The position numbers and the translations under genes are program-made. 64,000 bases of DNA, from NCBI GenBank assembly GCA_018711185.1, contig DVIQ01000110.1:27165-91164 (forward strand). The letters run 5' to 3'. Below the pieces are notes generated by a model that had not been told where the DNA came from, ran no database searches, and worked only from the letters and a program-made list of their open reading frames with translations. Shown here piece by piece: positions 8,140-18,085 of the stretch. The DNA comes from Candidatus Limivivens intestinipullorum. Lineage in GTDB: Bacteria; Bacillota; Clostridia; Lachnospirales; Lachnospiraceae. The first letter of the stretch is position 1; each line of letters starts with the position of its first letter.

Positions 8140-8871
8140 CTATATATTTTTCTTTATTTTTTCTTTGATCAACGCGAAAAATTCCCGCACCAGATAATGA
8201 ACCTGATACCTTGGATCAGAGGGCGCCGAAATCCCCCTGGGATTCTCATAGCCAAGCTGTCTGGCCAGCAGAAGGCTCCGCCAGATGTGAAAATTATTGG
8301 TGACAAGGCCCACATCCCTGGTATGCCCTCTTAGAATGTTCCGGGAAAAGCGCAGGTTCTCCAATGTACTGGTGGAACGGTCCTCCAAAATCAGCCGGCT
8401 TCCCTCGATTCCAAAGTCTGTCAGCCAGCGGTACATGGCAAGCGCCTCCGTGATATCCTCACCGCTTCCCTTTCCTCCGGACAAAACCGCCTTGGTTTTG
8501 GGGTTTTCCCGCAGATAAGCGCCCGCCTTTTCCAGCCTTCTGGTCAGTGCCCTGCTTGGAACCGTCCCCATCACGTGCGCTCCCAGGACGATCAGGTACG
8601 CAAGCCCCGCCGGCTCTGGCCGGAACATTTCCCGGATAATCCGCCCTTCCACCGCCGCGAACAGCAAAACGCCGCAGAGGACTGCCGCCGCGAGCGCCGC
8701 CAAAAGCCATGGAGGAATCCACGCGTACCCGAAACGCCCCAGGCAAAGCCCCGCCCCCGCCAGCAGAACGCCCGCCAAAAGCCAGATCATCCGAAAATCC
8801 ATAGCCACCCGGACCAGGCAGATATAATAAACCAGGCAAAGAGTCCCGGCGGCCGTCAGAAAATATTCCAT
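8140..8871 (-). CDS. YdcF/DUF218 family membrane protein (ElyC/SanA-like)
   Basis: A 243-residue protein with three N-terminal hydrophobic segments (about residues 3-20, 27-44 and 50-70). A DUF218 domain follows: LIVLGAHV, VLSGGKGSGEDITEA, LEDRSTSTLENLRFS and VTNNFHIWRS. DUF218 proteins of the ElyC/SanA/YdcF group are linked to envelope or peptidoglycan integrity, with no established reaction. The second ATG (8869-8871) is used because it lies 6 nt from GGAGG; the first ATG directly abuts it. Confidence 0.85.
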   Translation of the reverse strand: MEYFLTAAGTLCLVYYICLVRVAMDFRMIWLLAGVLLAGAGLCLGRFGYAWIPPWLLAALAAAVLCGVLLFAAVEGRIIREMFRPEPAGLAYLIVLGAHVMGTVPSRALTRRLEKAGAYLRENPKTKAVLSGGKGSGEDITEALAMYRWLTDFGIEGSRLILEDRSTSTLENLRFSRNILRGHTRDVGLVTNNFHIWRSLLLARQLGYENPRGISAPSDPRYQVHYLVREFFALIKEKIKKNI

Positions 8872-8932
8872 AGGCATCCTCCGAAAAAAGTAAGAGCGGA
8901 CGCATCCAGCCTCCTGGTTGCAGCCCGCCCTC

Positions 8933-8959
8933 GTTACTGTTCATAAGGTGAACAGCAAT
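8933..8959. repeat. Short inverted repeat resembling back-to-back element ends
   Basis: GTTACTGTTCA and TGAACAGCAAT flank only 5 nt. Both arms match the terminal repeat of the dispersed elements at 41114-41256 and 53900-54041, so this may be an internally deleted relic. It lies between the SEC-C and YdcF genes. Confidence 0.45.
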
Positions 8960-8969
8960 CCTCCTGCCC

Positions 8970-9476
8970 TTACGCGTTACGTCCGCAGCAGTATTTGTAT
9001 TTTTTCCCGCTTCCGCACGGGCAAGGATCGTTGCGCCCGATCTTCGGCCCCTTGATAATGGTGTTGGCCTTCTTTGCCTCACGGTAAAGGGTCTTTTTCT
9101 TTTCCTCGTCGAAAATCTTGTCCCACATGGGAAGGTTGTACAGCCAATCGGCCTTCGCATCCACCATGTTCTTATACAGCAGCTCTTTATCAAAAGCCAG
9201 GGTCACCTCGGTGTTCTCATCCATGGTGTCGATGGGGTTTTTCACCTTCAGGCTGTCGTCGATGCCGTCCAGAAATCCTGCCATGGTCAGCACAGGGATC
9301 TCATATTTTTCCGCCAGCTCCTTAACGGTTCCCTTTACTACCTCGTCCGGATTCGACAGAAGCTTTTCGTAGATTCCCTTCTCGATCAGGAAATAGTCCG
9401 TCCAGAATTTCTGAAGCTGTTTTTTATCCGTTTTCTGAGAGTATGCGATGTCTCTCCACTCCTGTAATAATGCCAT
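8970..9476 (-). CDS. SEC-C metal-binding domain protein
   Basis: A 168-residue protein ending in a classical SEC-C zinc motif, [18 protein letters not shown], the type found at the C-terminus of SecA. The preceding ~140 residues are an acidic helical region without a domain I recognise. The start MALLQEW is preferred over an ATG four codons upstream because GAAGGA lies 11 nt before it and directly abuts the earlier ATG. It has its own promoter at 9545-9573. A role near protein export or quality control is only suggested by the motif. Confidence 0.82.
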   Translation of the reverse strand: MALLQEWRDIAYSQKTDKKQLQKFWTDYFLIEKGIYEKLLSNPDEVVKGTVKELAEKYEIPVLTMAGFLDGIDDSLKVKNPIDTMDENTEVTLAFDKELLYKNMVDAKADWLYNLPMWDKIFDEEKKKTLYREAKKANTIIKGPKIGRNDPCPCGSGKKYKYCCGRNA

Positions 9477-9544
9477 TTTCCTTACCATCCTTCATACACA
9501 AATTCGGTTAAAACGCGGCACGGTCCTTTTGCCGCCTGCCTATC

Positions 9545-9573
9545 ATTATATAACACATTCCCGTATTTGTGAA
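9545..9573 (-). promoter_or_regulatory. Promoter of the SEC-C gene
   Basis: Minus-strand TTCACA (9568-9573) and TATAAT (9545-9550) with a 17-nt spacer. Confidence 0.7.
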
Positions 9574-9655
9574 CTTATTTCAAAATAATTTTTCGCAGAT
9601 TTGTATATTTCATATTTCCGCGGGCATACTATGATTAATCTCACAGAGATGAACG

Positions 9656-9695
9656 GCAAAAGGCCGGACACTTTGTAAGATTTCCAAGCGTCCGG
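9656..9695 (-). terminator. Probable terminator downstream of the GH51 gene
   Basis: Arms CCGGACGCTT and AAGTGTCCGG pair with one G-T wobble. On the minus strand they are followed by CCTTTTG, a short T-tract. Confidence 0.5.
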
Positions 9696-9802
9696 GACGA
9701 AATTCCCCCCTTCGGCCCGGGCGCGATACAAAAGAGAAAATAAATACTTATCCTCCCCTTAATGTTTCCCGCGGACATGCGAACTGTCAAGTCCGCGGGA
9801 TT

Positions 9803-11320
<1,518 letters not shown>

Positions 11321-11363
11321 TCAAACCTCTCCTTTCTTTGCGCGTACACGTTCGTTACCGTTT

Positions 11364-11392
11364 ATTATAGCGGCTTACACTTCCTTTTGCAA
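11364..11392 (-). promoter_or_regulatory. Promoter of the GH51 gene
   Basis: Minus-strand TTGCAA (11387-11392) and TATAAT (11364-11369), spacer 17 nt. Partly palindromic sequence GTAACGAACGTGTAC lies just downstream and could be a repressor site. Confidence 0.7.
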
Positions 11393-11405
11393 TAAAATTG
11401 TCGGA

Positions 11406-11434
11406 TGGACATTTTCCCTAAAAGCCGTTATAAT
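11406..11434 (+). promoter_or_regulatory. Promoter of the KdpD/KdpE-like pair
   Basis: TGGACA (11406-11411) and TATAAT (11429-11434) with a 17-nt spacer, about 65 nt upstream of the kinase start and divergent from the GH51 promoter. Confidence 0.7.
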
Positions 11435-11498
11435 AAGTCATACTGCCGGGCGCTGATGCCTCGTTGGGCGCCTGCGCCGCCTTGAAAGGAGCCTTTTC

Positions 11499-12650
11499 AT
11501 GATCCAAAACCTGCAGCGTGTTCAAAACAAATACCGCCGTCTCATGCACAAGCACCATATTCTGATGAATCTGGCAGTTACCGCCTTCTTTCTGTGCACG
11601 GCGACTCTGATCGCTCTGGTGCTGTTTCATTTTGTCCAGGAAGATTCCCCGGGAATCGTTATGCTGTATATGCTCGCCCAGGTACTCATCGCCAGATACA
11701 CGGACGGATACTGGCCGGGGGTCATGGCGGCGCTGATCAGCGTTCTCTATACAAACTACTATTTTACCGTCCCCTATAAAGCCCTGGATTTTACCAGAGC
11801 GGGATACCCTGTCACCTTCTTCTGCATGCTGGTCATCACGATCCTGACCAGCGCCACAGCCACGAATATCAAAAAGCAGGCAGATATTATATCGAAGCAC
11901 GACAAGCTCCTGCTTGAGGCGGACAAAGAGAAAACCCGGGCGAACCTGCTGCGGGCTGTCTCTCATGACCTGCGCACGCCCCTGACCAGCATCATCGGTT
12001 CCAGCGCTTCCTATCTGGAAAACGCGGATTCCCTGAGCGAGTCGGAAAAGCGCGTTCTGATTCAGCACATTTATGAGGACTCCAACTGGCTTCTGCATAT
12101 GGTGGAAAATCTCCTCAGCATCACGCGCATCCACGAGGGCGGCGCCAGAGTCACGAAATCCCTGGAGCCCTTTGAAGAAGTGCTCTCAGAGGCCGTCCAG
12201 CGCCTGAAAAAACGGATTCCGGACGCGCAGATCAACGTATCCTTTCCGGATGAATTTTATATGATTCCCATGGATCCGCTTCTCATCGAGCAGGTAATCA
12301 TCAACCTTCTGGAAAACGCGGTTCGCCATTCCCAGAGCACGCATCCCGTAGACTGTTTTCTGACCTCGGATAAGGATTCCCTGACCTTCCATGTGCGGGA
12401 TTACGGGGTAGGCATCGACCCGGAACGGCTTCCCCATATTTTTGACGGCGAAAACTGCAGAAGAGGGAAGGATTCCTCCCCCGACAGCCGCCGTGGCATG
12501 GGCATTGGCCTTTCCATCTGCAAAACCATTATTACGGCCCACGGAGGCTCAATCACCGCATGCAACCACGGAAACGGCGCCGAAGTATCCTTTACACTGC
12601 CCAAGGAGGAGCACAACAATGGAAAACAAAGTAAAAGTTCTTCTGATTGA
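11499..12650 (+). CDS. Sensor histidine kinase, short KdpD-like (DUF4118-HisKA-HATPase)
   Basis: A 383-residue membrane kinase. Transmembrane segments near residues 22-46, 52-90 and 103-121 form a DUF4118-type module (MLAQVLIARYTDGYWPGVMAA). HisKA follows with the phosphoryl His156 in RAVSHDLRTPLTS, then HATPase_c with NLLENAVRHS, RDYGVGI and GMGIGLSICK. It lacks the large N-terminal KdpD/Usp sensor half of classical KdpD, so its signal may differ from K+ limitation. It overlaps the response-regulator gene by 32 nt. No kdpFABC is in the window. Confidence 0.88.
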   Translation: MIQNLQRVQNKYRRLMHKHHILMNLAVTAFFLCTATLIALVLFHFVQEDSPGIVMLYMLAQVLIARYTDGYWPGVMAALISVLYTNYYFTVPYKALDFTRAGYPVTFFCMLVITILTSATATNIKKQADIISKHDKLLLEADKEKTRANLLRAVSHDLRTPLTSIIGSSASYLENADSLSESEKRVLIQHIYEDSNWLLHMVENLLSITRIHEGGARVTKSLEPFEEVLSEAVQRLKKRIPDAQINVSFPDEFYMIPMDPLLIEQVIINLLENAVRHSQSTHPVDCFLTSDKDSLTFHVRDYGVGIDPERLPHIFDGENCRRGKDSSPDSRRGMGIGLSICKTIITAHGGSITACNHGNGAEVSFTLPKEEHNNGKQSKSSSD

Positions 12651-13326
12651 GGACGAGAAAAATATCTGCGGATTTATCTCAAAGGCCCTGGAAGCGCAGA
12701 ACTATCAGGTACGCACCGCATACACCGGAAAGGACGGCCTTTCCCAGGCCACCTCTCTGTGCCCGGACATTCTGCTTTTGGACCTCGGGCTGCCGGACAT
12801 CGACGGGCTGGAGATCATCACAAAAATACGCGCCTGGTCCGCCATGCCCATTATCGTCCTGTCCGCCCGTACCAGGGAGGATGAAAAAGTCAAAGCCCTG
12901 GATCTTGGCGCCGATGACTACATCACCAAGCCCTTTGGCACCTCCGAGCTTCTGGCCCGTATCCGCACGGCCCTGCGCCACAGCCCCCTTATCCAAAGCA
13001 GGAAAACAGAGCCCGTTTATCAGGCCAAAGATCTGAAAATCGATTTTCTCCGCCGTCTGGTCACAAGAAAAGGCCAGGAGATCCATCTTACACAGAACGA
13101 GTATAAGATCCTTTCTCTCCTGGCCGCGAATTCCGGAAAAGTCATCACCTACGACACCATCATGTCCCATGTATGGGGTCCGTATACAGACGGCAACAAC
13201 CGGATTCTCCGGGTCAATATGGCAAACATCCGGCGAAAGCTGGAAACCAACCCCGCCGCCCCGGAATACATTTTCACAGAGGTAGGCATCGGCTATCGGA
13301 TGCTTGAGGACGAAAGCGCGTGGTAA
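12619..13326 (+). CDS. kdpE: KdpE-like OmpR-family response regulator
   Basis: A 235-residue regulator with a receiver domain (phospho-acceptor Asp55 in LLLDLGLPD, Lys in ITKPFG) and a C-terminal OmpR/PhoB winged helix (LTQNEYKILSLLAANSGKVITYDTI). The start at 12619 has AAGGAGG 9 nt upstream, inside the kinase gene. It pairs with the kinase at 11499. The 3' end overlaps the convergent nitrilase gene by 34 bp. KdpE is the closest family; the target operon is not visible nearby. Confidence 0.87.
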   Translation: MENKVKVLLIEDEKNICGFISKALEAQNYQVRTAYTGKDGLSQATSLCPDILLLDLGLPDIDGLEIITKIRAWSAMPIIVLSARTREDEKVKALDLGADDYITKPFGTSELLARIRTALRHSPLIQSRKTEPVYQAKDLKIDFLRRLVTRKGQEIHLTQNEYKILSLLAANSGKVITYDTIMSHVWGPYTDGNNRILRVNMANIRRKLETNPAAPEYIFTEVGIGYRMLEDESAW

Positions 13327-14114
13327 CTGGCGTACAGATCCTCTCTCCGGTCCTGGCGAACGGGAAACGCTTCCCGGCACAGAGCCGCCTTGTCTCCAAT
13401 TTCGGCGTATCCCACGGCCTCGCCTTCCAGGAAGCCGCACAGCGGCTCTCCCTCCGGATCAAAGGCAGCGCTGTCCCCCGCGTAAAAAACTCCCTCCTGC
13501 TCTCCGCAGCAGTTGACGCCGCACACATACGCCTGGGTCTCAATGGCTCTGGCCCGAAGAAGCGTTTTCCAGTGCTCCCGGCGCTTTCCCGGCCAGTTTG
13601 CCGCCACCAGAATCACATCGCAGGTGTCCGCCAGTATTTGAAAAACCTCAGGGAAGCGCAGGTCATAGCAGATCAGCGTCCCGATCCGGTGTCCGGCGAG
13701 GTTAAAATACGAAAGCTGGTTTCCTCCTGTGAAATACCGGTCCTCGCCGGCATAGGAAAAGGGATGGATTTTCACATAATCACTTAAAAGCCTTCCGCTG
13801 GCATCCACCACAGTATAGTGATTTTCCGCTTTCCCGGCGTTTTCTTCTCCTCTTCCCCCTTCCGGAGCGCTCACCCAGCCAAAGCCCAGAGCCGCGCCGT
13901 ATTTTTCCGCCAGTCTGCGCATTTTCCACGGCGTATCCGAAAACTGCTCCCCTGTTTTCGCTGTATTCATAGAAAATCCGGTAAAGCTCATCTCCGGAAA
14001 CAGAAAAAGATCCGCGCCCTTTCCCCGCTCTCTATCCAGCAGCCTTTCGGCGTCCGCCAGATTCTCCTGCCGGTTCTCAAACGCAATCTTTGTCTGACAC
14101 AGCGCTATACGCAT
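13293..14114 (-). CDS. Carbon-nitrogen hydrolase (nitrilase superfamily, omega-amidase-like)
   Basis: A 273-residue cytoplasmic amidase with an intact Glu-Lys-Cys triad: Glu41 in FLFPEMSFTGF, Lys115 in YVKIHPFSY and Cys149 in ICYDLRFPE. The HPFSY context resembles Nit2/omega-amidase-type members that hydrolyse alpha-ketoglutaramate or related omega-amides; substrate is inferred by family only. The C-terminus overlaps the kdpE-like gene tail to tail. It lies 15 nt downstream of a 95-residue protein gene and may be co-transcribed with it. Confidence 0.87.
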   Translation of the reverse strand: MRIALCQTKIAFENRQENLADAERLLDRERGKGADLFLFPEMSFTGFSMNTAKTGEQFSDTPWKMRRLAEKYGAALGFGWVSAPEGGRGEENAGKAENHYTVVDASGRLLSDYVKIHPFSYAGEDRYFTGGNQLSYFNLAGHRIGTLICYDLRFPEVFQILADTCDVILVAANWPGKRREHWKTLLRARAIETQAYVCGVNCCGEQEGVFYAGDSAAFDPEGEPLCGFLEGEAVGYAEIGDKAALCREAFPVRQDRREDLYASYHALSSSSIR

Positions 14115-14129
14115 AAACTCTCACCCTTT

Positions 14130-14417
14130 TCATTCCTCGCGGGAAGCCGCGTCTTGCATGGCCTTGTTGATCAGATGCCTGGCCCTTTCCTCTTCCTTTT
14201 CGGAGACCTTGATTTCGTATTCATAGGCATGTTCCAGGCTCATCCCCAGGCTGCCGGTCCTTCCCCGGATGGTTCCTCTCCCAAGGCCGAAAAACTGGCC
14301 CTGATGGTTCCGCACATGATACTTGTAAGGCACCTTTTCCGCCTCCAGAGTGTCCCGCACCAGGTTAAAAAGCTTCAAATCATTTCCAAGATAGACGGAG
14401 CGATCCTTCCATTCCAT
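14130..14417 (-). CDS. Small conserved hypothetical protein (95 aa)
   Basis: A soluble 95-residue protein starting MEWKDRSVYLGNDLKLFNLVRDTLEAE. The beginning looks like the small alpha-beta fold of DUF2007-type putative signal-transducing proteins (a pairing of a short strand with a helix handling LVRDTLEAE). I do not recognise it securely. GGAGG lies 8 nt before the ATG; a longer open frame upstream runs through a terminator and is rejected. Sits 15 nt upstream of the amidase. Confidence 0.65.
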   Translation of the reverse strand: MEWKDRSVYLGNDLKLFNLVRDTLEAEKVPYKYHVRNHQGQFFGLGRGTIRGRTGSLGMSLEHAYEYEIKVSEKEEERARHLINKAMQDAASREE

Positions 14418-14452
14418 ATACTTTTCCTCCCTTCCCTGTCCGGGCTTATCTC

Positions 14453-14504
14453 TAAAAAAGCAGAGGGGCCGCAAGCATCTGGCTTTCCTTTGCGGCGCCC
14501 TCTG
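14453..14504 (-). terminator. Intrinsic terminator after the 83-aa protein gene
   Basis: Minus strand: arms beginning CAGAGGG and ending CCCTCTG, with an inner GCCGCAA/TTGCGGC pairing, followed by CTTTTTT (14454-14460). Confidence 0.85.
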
Positions 14505-14508
14505 TCTC

Positions 14509-14760
14509 TTATTCGCTCTGATTCTCGTCCGCGGCAGTCTTCTCCACGCCCAAAATACCAAGCACCTCATCCACCGTTTTCCCGGATTTCAGCATCGCCT
14601 CATACAGAGTTTCCTTGTCCTTCTGAGCGGCTTCTTTCTCAAGCTCTTTTTTCTTTTTTCTCAGTTCTTTGACTCTGTTCTCGCACTCTGTCAGCTCCGC
14701 ATCCACAGCCGCGATCTTTTCTTCAAGTGTTCTGGGATCTTTTTTGCGTCCTCTTGCCAT
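14509..14760 (-). CDS. Small coiled-coil hypothetical protein (83 aa)
   Basis: Starts MARGRKKDPRTLEEKI. Residues about 12-50 are a highly charged Lys/Glu heptad-like helix, followed by GKTVDEVLGILGVEKTA. The layout resembles small DUF4315-like clostridial proteins, but the match is weak. ATG at 14758-14760 has GGAGG 8 nt upstream; an ATG five codons earlier has none. Cytoplasmic, own terminator downstream. Confidence 0.65.
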   Translation of the reverse strand: MARGRKKDPRTLEEKIAAVDAELTECENRVKELRKKKKELEKEAAQKDKETLYEAMLKSGKTVDEVLGILGVEKTAADENQSE

Positions 14761-14867
14761 AAAGCCATCCTCCAAAAATATATTCTTTCTGATCCGTTTT
14801 CTCCCAGTCGGTGCCGGAAAAATCTGGTATCTTTTTTTATTGTAGCATATAAATTTCCGTCATACAA

Positions 14868-16289
14868 TCAGAAATTCAGATAAATAAAGGGACTGTACGA
14901 ACCTTTGACCACATAAGCCACCGATGCCAGAAAAAGCAGGACAAGCGCTGCCGCGTATACCGTCTGCATCCCCTTTTTCTGTCCGAGCCTCTGAAGAAGG
15001 GTTCCGCTTACAAGGACGCCCGCGATCAGCTCCGGGGCGTATTCCCGCAGGTAAAACCAGGCTTTCGCTCCCATACTCACGCCATTTGCCCCAAACATGG
15101 CGGCAAAATACTGCCACGCCTGTCCAAGGCTGTCCGCCCGGAAAATCACCCAGCCCAGAATCACGAACAGCATCGTATAAAGATGCCCCGCCGCGGATAC
15201 AGCCCGCCCGGGCTTCGGACCTTTTCCCGCCCCCAGCTTTTTCGCCAGGCCGGTCTCTTTTTCCACAGCCAGAATCACGAAATAGAACAGGCCCCAGACG
15301 ATGAAAGTCCAGTTGGCCCCATGCCAGATTCCGGTGGCAAGCCACACCACGAACATATTGAAAAGATGGCGTCCCCGGCTTACCCGGTTTCCTCCCAGGG
15401 GAATGTACAGGTAATCCCGAAACCAGCTTCCCATGGAAATATGCCACCGTCTCCAGAACTCCGTGACGGATCTGGAGATATACGGCCGGTCAAAGTTTTC
15501 CAGAAAATGAAAGCCGAACATCCGTCCAAGTCCGATGGCCATGTCCGAATACCCGGAAAAGTCAAAGTAAATCTGGAAGGTGTAGGCGACGGCCCCAAGC
15601 CAGGCCAGCCCCATGGTCAGATCCGCCGTGCCCGTAAGGCCAAAGGCGTAATCGGCCACATTCGCCATGGTATTGGAGATCAGAACCTTTTTGCACATAC
15701 CCTCCAGGAACCGGCGGGCGCCCCAGGAAAAGTCCTCCCAGGTCTCCCTGCGGCCGTCGATCTCCCCCTCCACGGTAGTGTACCGGACAATGGGTCCTGC
15801 CACCAGTTCCGGGAAAAAGGCCACGTAAAGGGCCAGCTTCGCCGGGTTTTTCTGGCAGCCCGCCGTACCCCGGTACACATCCACCACATAGGAAATCTCC
15901 CGGAAGATAAAAAACGAAATCCCGATGGGAAGGGCAATCTGAGGCACCTGTACCATTCCGGGAAAAATCTGATTCAGAATCCCGGCGCTAAAGCCAAGAT
16001 ACTTAAACACAAACAAAAAGCCGATGTCTGCCGCGGCCGTCAGGGCCACAATCCCTTTGGCGAGCCCCTTCCGCTCCCGGAAGCGGTCCACAAGAAGGCC
16101 GAAAATCCAGTTCGCCAGAATCGTCCCGATCAGGGCAAATACAAACTTGGGTTCTCCCCAGGCATAAAACAGCAGAGACATCACCAGCAGTACCGCGTTC
16201 TGGATAGCCCGCCACGGCTTTACCAGATAATAGAGCAGAAGCACCGCCGGAAGAAACAAAAATAAAAATTCCGCAGATGAAAACAGCAT
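14868..16289 (-). CDS. MBOAT-family O-acyltransferase (AlgI/DltB-like)
   Basis: A 473-residue polytopic membrane enzyme with about 11 hydrophobic segments. The MBOAT signature is intact: FFPELVAGPIVRY, YFDFSGYSDMAIGLGRMFGF, SVTEFWRRWHISMGSWFRDYLYIPLGGN and the catalytic His in GIWHGANWTF. Such proteins move acyl groups across the membrane onto extracellular polysaccharide or teichoic acid. The usual SGNH/AlgJ-like partner is not adjacent, so the acceptor is unknown. Start at 16287-16289 has GGAGG 8 nt upstream; an upstream extension overlaps the region before the S8 gene end and has no ribosome-binding site. Confidence 0.9.
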   Translation of the reverse strand: MLFSSAEFLFLFLPAVLLLYYLVKPWRAIQNAVLLVMSLLFYAWGEPKFVFALIGTILANWIFGLLVDRFRERKGLAKGIVALTAAADIGFLFVFKYLGFSAGILNQIFPGMVQVPQIALPIGISFFIFREISYVVDVYRGTAGCQKNPAKLALYVAFFPELVAGPIVRYTTVEGEIDGRRETWEDFSWGARRFLEGMCKKVLISNTMANVADYAFGLTGTADLTMGLAWLGAVAYTFQIYFDFSGYSDMAIGLGRMFGFHFLENFDRPYISRSVTEFWRRWHISMGSWFRDYLYIPLGGNRVSRGRHLFNMFVVWLATGIWHGANWTFIVWGLFYFVILAVEKETGLAKKLGAGKGPKPGRAVSAAGHLYTMLFVILGWVIFRADSLGQAWQYFAAMFGANGVSMGAKAWFYLREYAPELIAGVLVSGTLLQRLGQKKGMQTVYAAALVLLFLASVAYVVKGSYSPFIYLNF

Positions 16290-16360
16290 CTCTCTTTCCT
16301 CCATCGGCGGCGCCTGGCCGCCTGTACTGGGTCTATTGTATATGGAATGCCTCTGCTTTG

Positions 16361-18085
16361 TCAAGCTGGCAGGCTGTCTTTTACACACAGCACGCCCCAT
16401 CCCAGCCGCTCATTGGGATACGTCCGCTCCGCCGAAAGGTGTCTTGCCCCGCGGATCAGATAAGCCCGTATTTTTTCCCCGTAGAGGTATGGGTCGTTTC
16501 CCTCCGTTATTCCCCACTGCATCAGCATGGCCGCCGCCCCGGTCACAAAGGGCGTGGCGAAGGAGGTCCCGGTGGCCGGACCGTACCCGCCCCCCGGCGT
16601 TGTAGTGACGATCTCCACCCCTGGGGCGGCAAGATCCGGCTTCACCTGCCCGTTTCTGGTAAAGCCCCTGCCGGAAAAAGGCGCGTAGGTCATTCTCCTG
16701 GAATCGTAGGCACCTACAGCGATGATTTTTCCCGCTGTAGAGGGAATGGTCAGCGTTGTCTCCGGATCTGGACCGTAAAAACGGGTTCCCGTACCCGCCG
16801 TTCCCGTACCTGGCAGCCATATGTCAAAACGACCGTCCACAATCCTTTTGGGAGTCAGACGCACGGTCCACCGCCCGCTGTCGATGTAATCCACCGCCGG
16901 CAGAAAATCCAGAAAAATTTCCTGGGCCGTACTGTAAGGCCCAGGTTCCCCGTAGTAGGCCAGAATCTCCGTTTTTCCCGCCGCGAAGCGCTGGGCTCCC
17001 AGCCGCTCCCGCAGAGGGCCTATCGACTCCCCGTTTGGATGAATCAGCTCAATGTCAAATTCATCCACGTATTCTTTCCAGATCTGAATATTCAGGGATG
17101 GCTCATACTCCGCCACGGCCAGCTCCGTGTTTGCCGTCTGCCCCTCACGCAGTATACCGGAAGCGTGACGTCCCGCGCTCCCCTCGTTTCCTGTGCCGAT
17201 GCAGATCACGCTTTTCCCTGTCCCGGCAATCCCGGAAAGGAAGGTAGCCACCAAGGATGTGCCGTCGTGGGAACCGTAGACATTCCCGAAGCTTAAATTC
17301 ACGGCCACGGGCATTCCCAGAGAAATCCCTTTTTTCACGGCGTAATCCACCGCCTGCATAAGCTCCGTGGTTCTTGGAAACCCGTTTTCCCTTGGGACTC
17401 CAAGCTTTACCGCCAGCAGTGAGCAAAGCGGCGCCATTCCCCGGTAGACGCCCCCGGATGCCTGGCCGTTTCCCGCCGCGATTCCGGCCACCTGGGTTCC
17501 GTGGCCGGAGAAATCCGCAGAGGGCTCCAGACCGGATTCCAACCGCTCTCCTCTCAGAAGGCGGTTTAAATCTTCCCTTGAAAACTCCGTCCCGATCCGG
17601 TATCCCACAGGCGGGCTTCCCGCCACCGTCTGATCCCAGAGCGCCTCGATCCGGGTGTTTCCATCCCCATCGCGAAAGTCCGGGTGCCGGAAGTCGATTC
17701 CGGAATCGATCACCGCCACCAGAATCCCCTTCCCGAACAGGGCCGTCTTCTCCGTCTGGACCGCGCTGACACAAGAGGCCGCTTTTCCCTGGTTCACAGC
17801 GAAAAACAGCCTCTTTGGTTTCTCGATATATTCAATTTCCGGACGCCCGGAGAGCTCCTGGATACGGGATTCCGGCAAAGTGACAATGGCGTATCCTCCC
17901 GTAAGGGGCGTAATGGAAATGCTCTCCTCCTCCAGAGCCCGGATGTCTCCGGTATAGCGCACAATCAAGTCCCAGACCTGTTCCTCCGGAACATACCCCA
18001 CATCCAGCACCAGGGAGTCCTCCCTCTCCCTCTGGGTGGCTTCCAGAGCCAGGTTCAGAAGATTGTCAATTTTCTGATCGTTCAT
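16361..18085 (-). CDS. S8 subtilisin-like serine peptidase, Csp-like
   Basis: A 574-residue subtilase without a signal peptide. The triad is intact: Asp in VAVIDSGIDFRHPDF, His in DFSGHGTQVAGIAAGN and Ser in ATGTSFATPFVTGAAAM. An N-terminal prodomain-like region (about residues 20-95) and a large insertion between His and Ser (including LNIQIWKEYVDEFDIELIHP) match the CspA/B/C group, which acts in clostridial spore germination by cleaving pro-SleC. A germination role here is inference; no sleC is in the window. ATG at 18083-18085 follows AAGGAG by 6 nt, and an 11-bp inverted repeat sits directly upstream (18100-18128). Confidence 0.87.
   Translation of the reverse strand: MNDQKIDNLLNLALEATQREREDSLVLDVGYVPEEQVWDLIVRYTGDIRALEEESISITPLTGGYAIVTLPESRIQELSGRPEIEYIEKPKRLFFAVNQGKAASCVSAVQTEKTALFGKGILVAVIDSGIDFRHPDFRDGDGNTRIEALWDQTVAGSPPVGYRIGTEFSREDLNRLLRGERLESGLEPSADFSGHGTQVAGIAAGNGQASGGVYRGMAPLCSLLAVKLGVPRENGFPRTTELMQAVDYAVKKGISLGMPVAVNLSFGNVYGSHDGTSLVATFLSGIAGTGKSVICIGTGNEGSAGRHASGILREGQTANTELAVAEYEPSLNIQIWKEYVDEFDIELIHPNGESIGPLRERLGAQRFAAGKTEILAYYGEPGPYSTAQEIFLDFLPAVDYIDSGRWTVRLTPKRIVDGRFDIWLPGTGTAGTGTRFYGPDPETTLTIPSTAGKIIAVGAYDSRRMTYAPFSGRGFTRNGQVKPDLAAPGVEIVTTTPGGGYGPATGTSFATPFVTGAAAMLMQWGITEGNDPYLYGEKIRAYLIRGARHLSAERTYPNERLGWGVLCVKDSLPA

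Larger units (their letters stand above)
9477..9802. other. Gene-free stretch: promoter and hairpins
   Basis: Contains the SEC-C promoter (9545-9573), a terminator-like hairpin (9656-9695) and a second perfect hairpin with arms CCCGCGGAC/GTCCGCGGG just beyond the GH51 stop (about 9769-9800), which lacks a T-tract on the minus strand. A short open frame at 9546-9731 has no ribosome-binding site and is not called. Confidence 0.6.

Noticed and set aside
9546..9731. A 61-codon minus-strand frame
   Set aside because: It overlaps the SEC-C promoter and a terminator-like hairpin and has no ribosome-binding site.
17088..17108. Another ATATTCAGGGATGGC like the twin units at 6041 and 6348
   Set aside because: It lies within the S8 peptidase coding sequence (conserved SLNIQIW region) and lacks the preceding hairpin.
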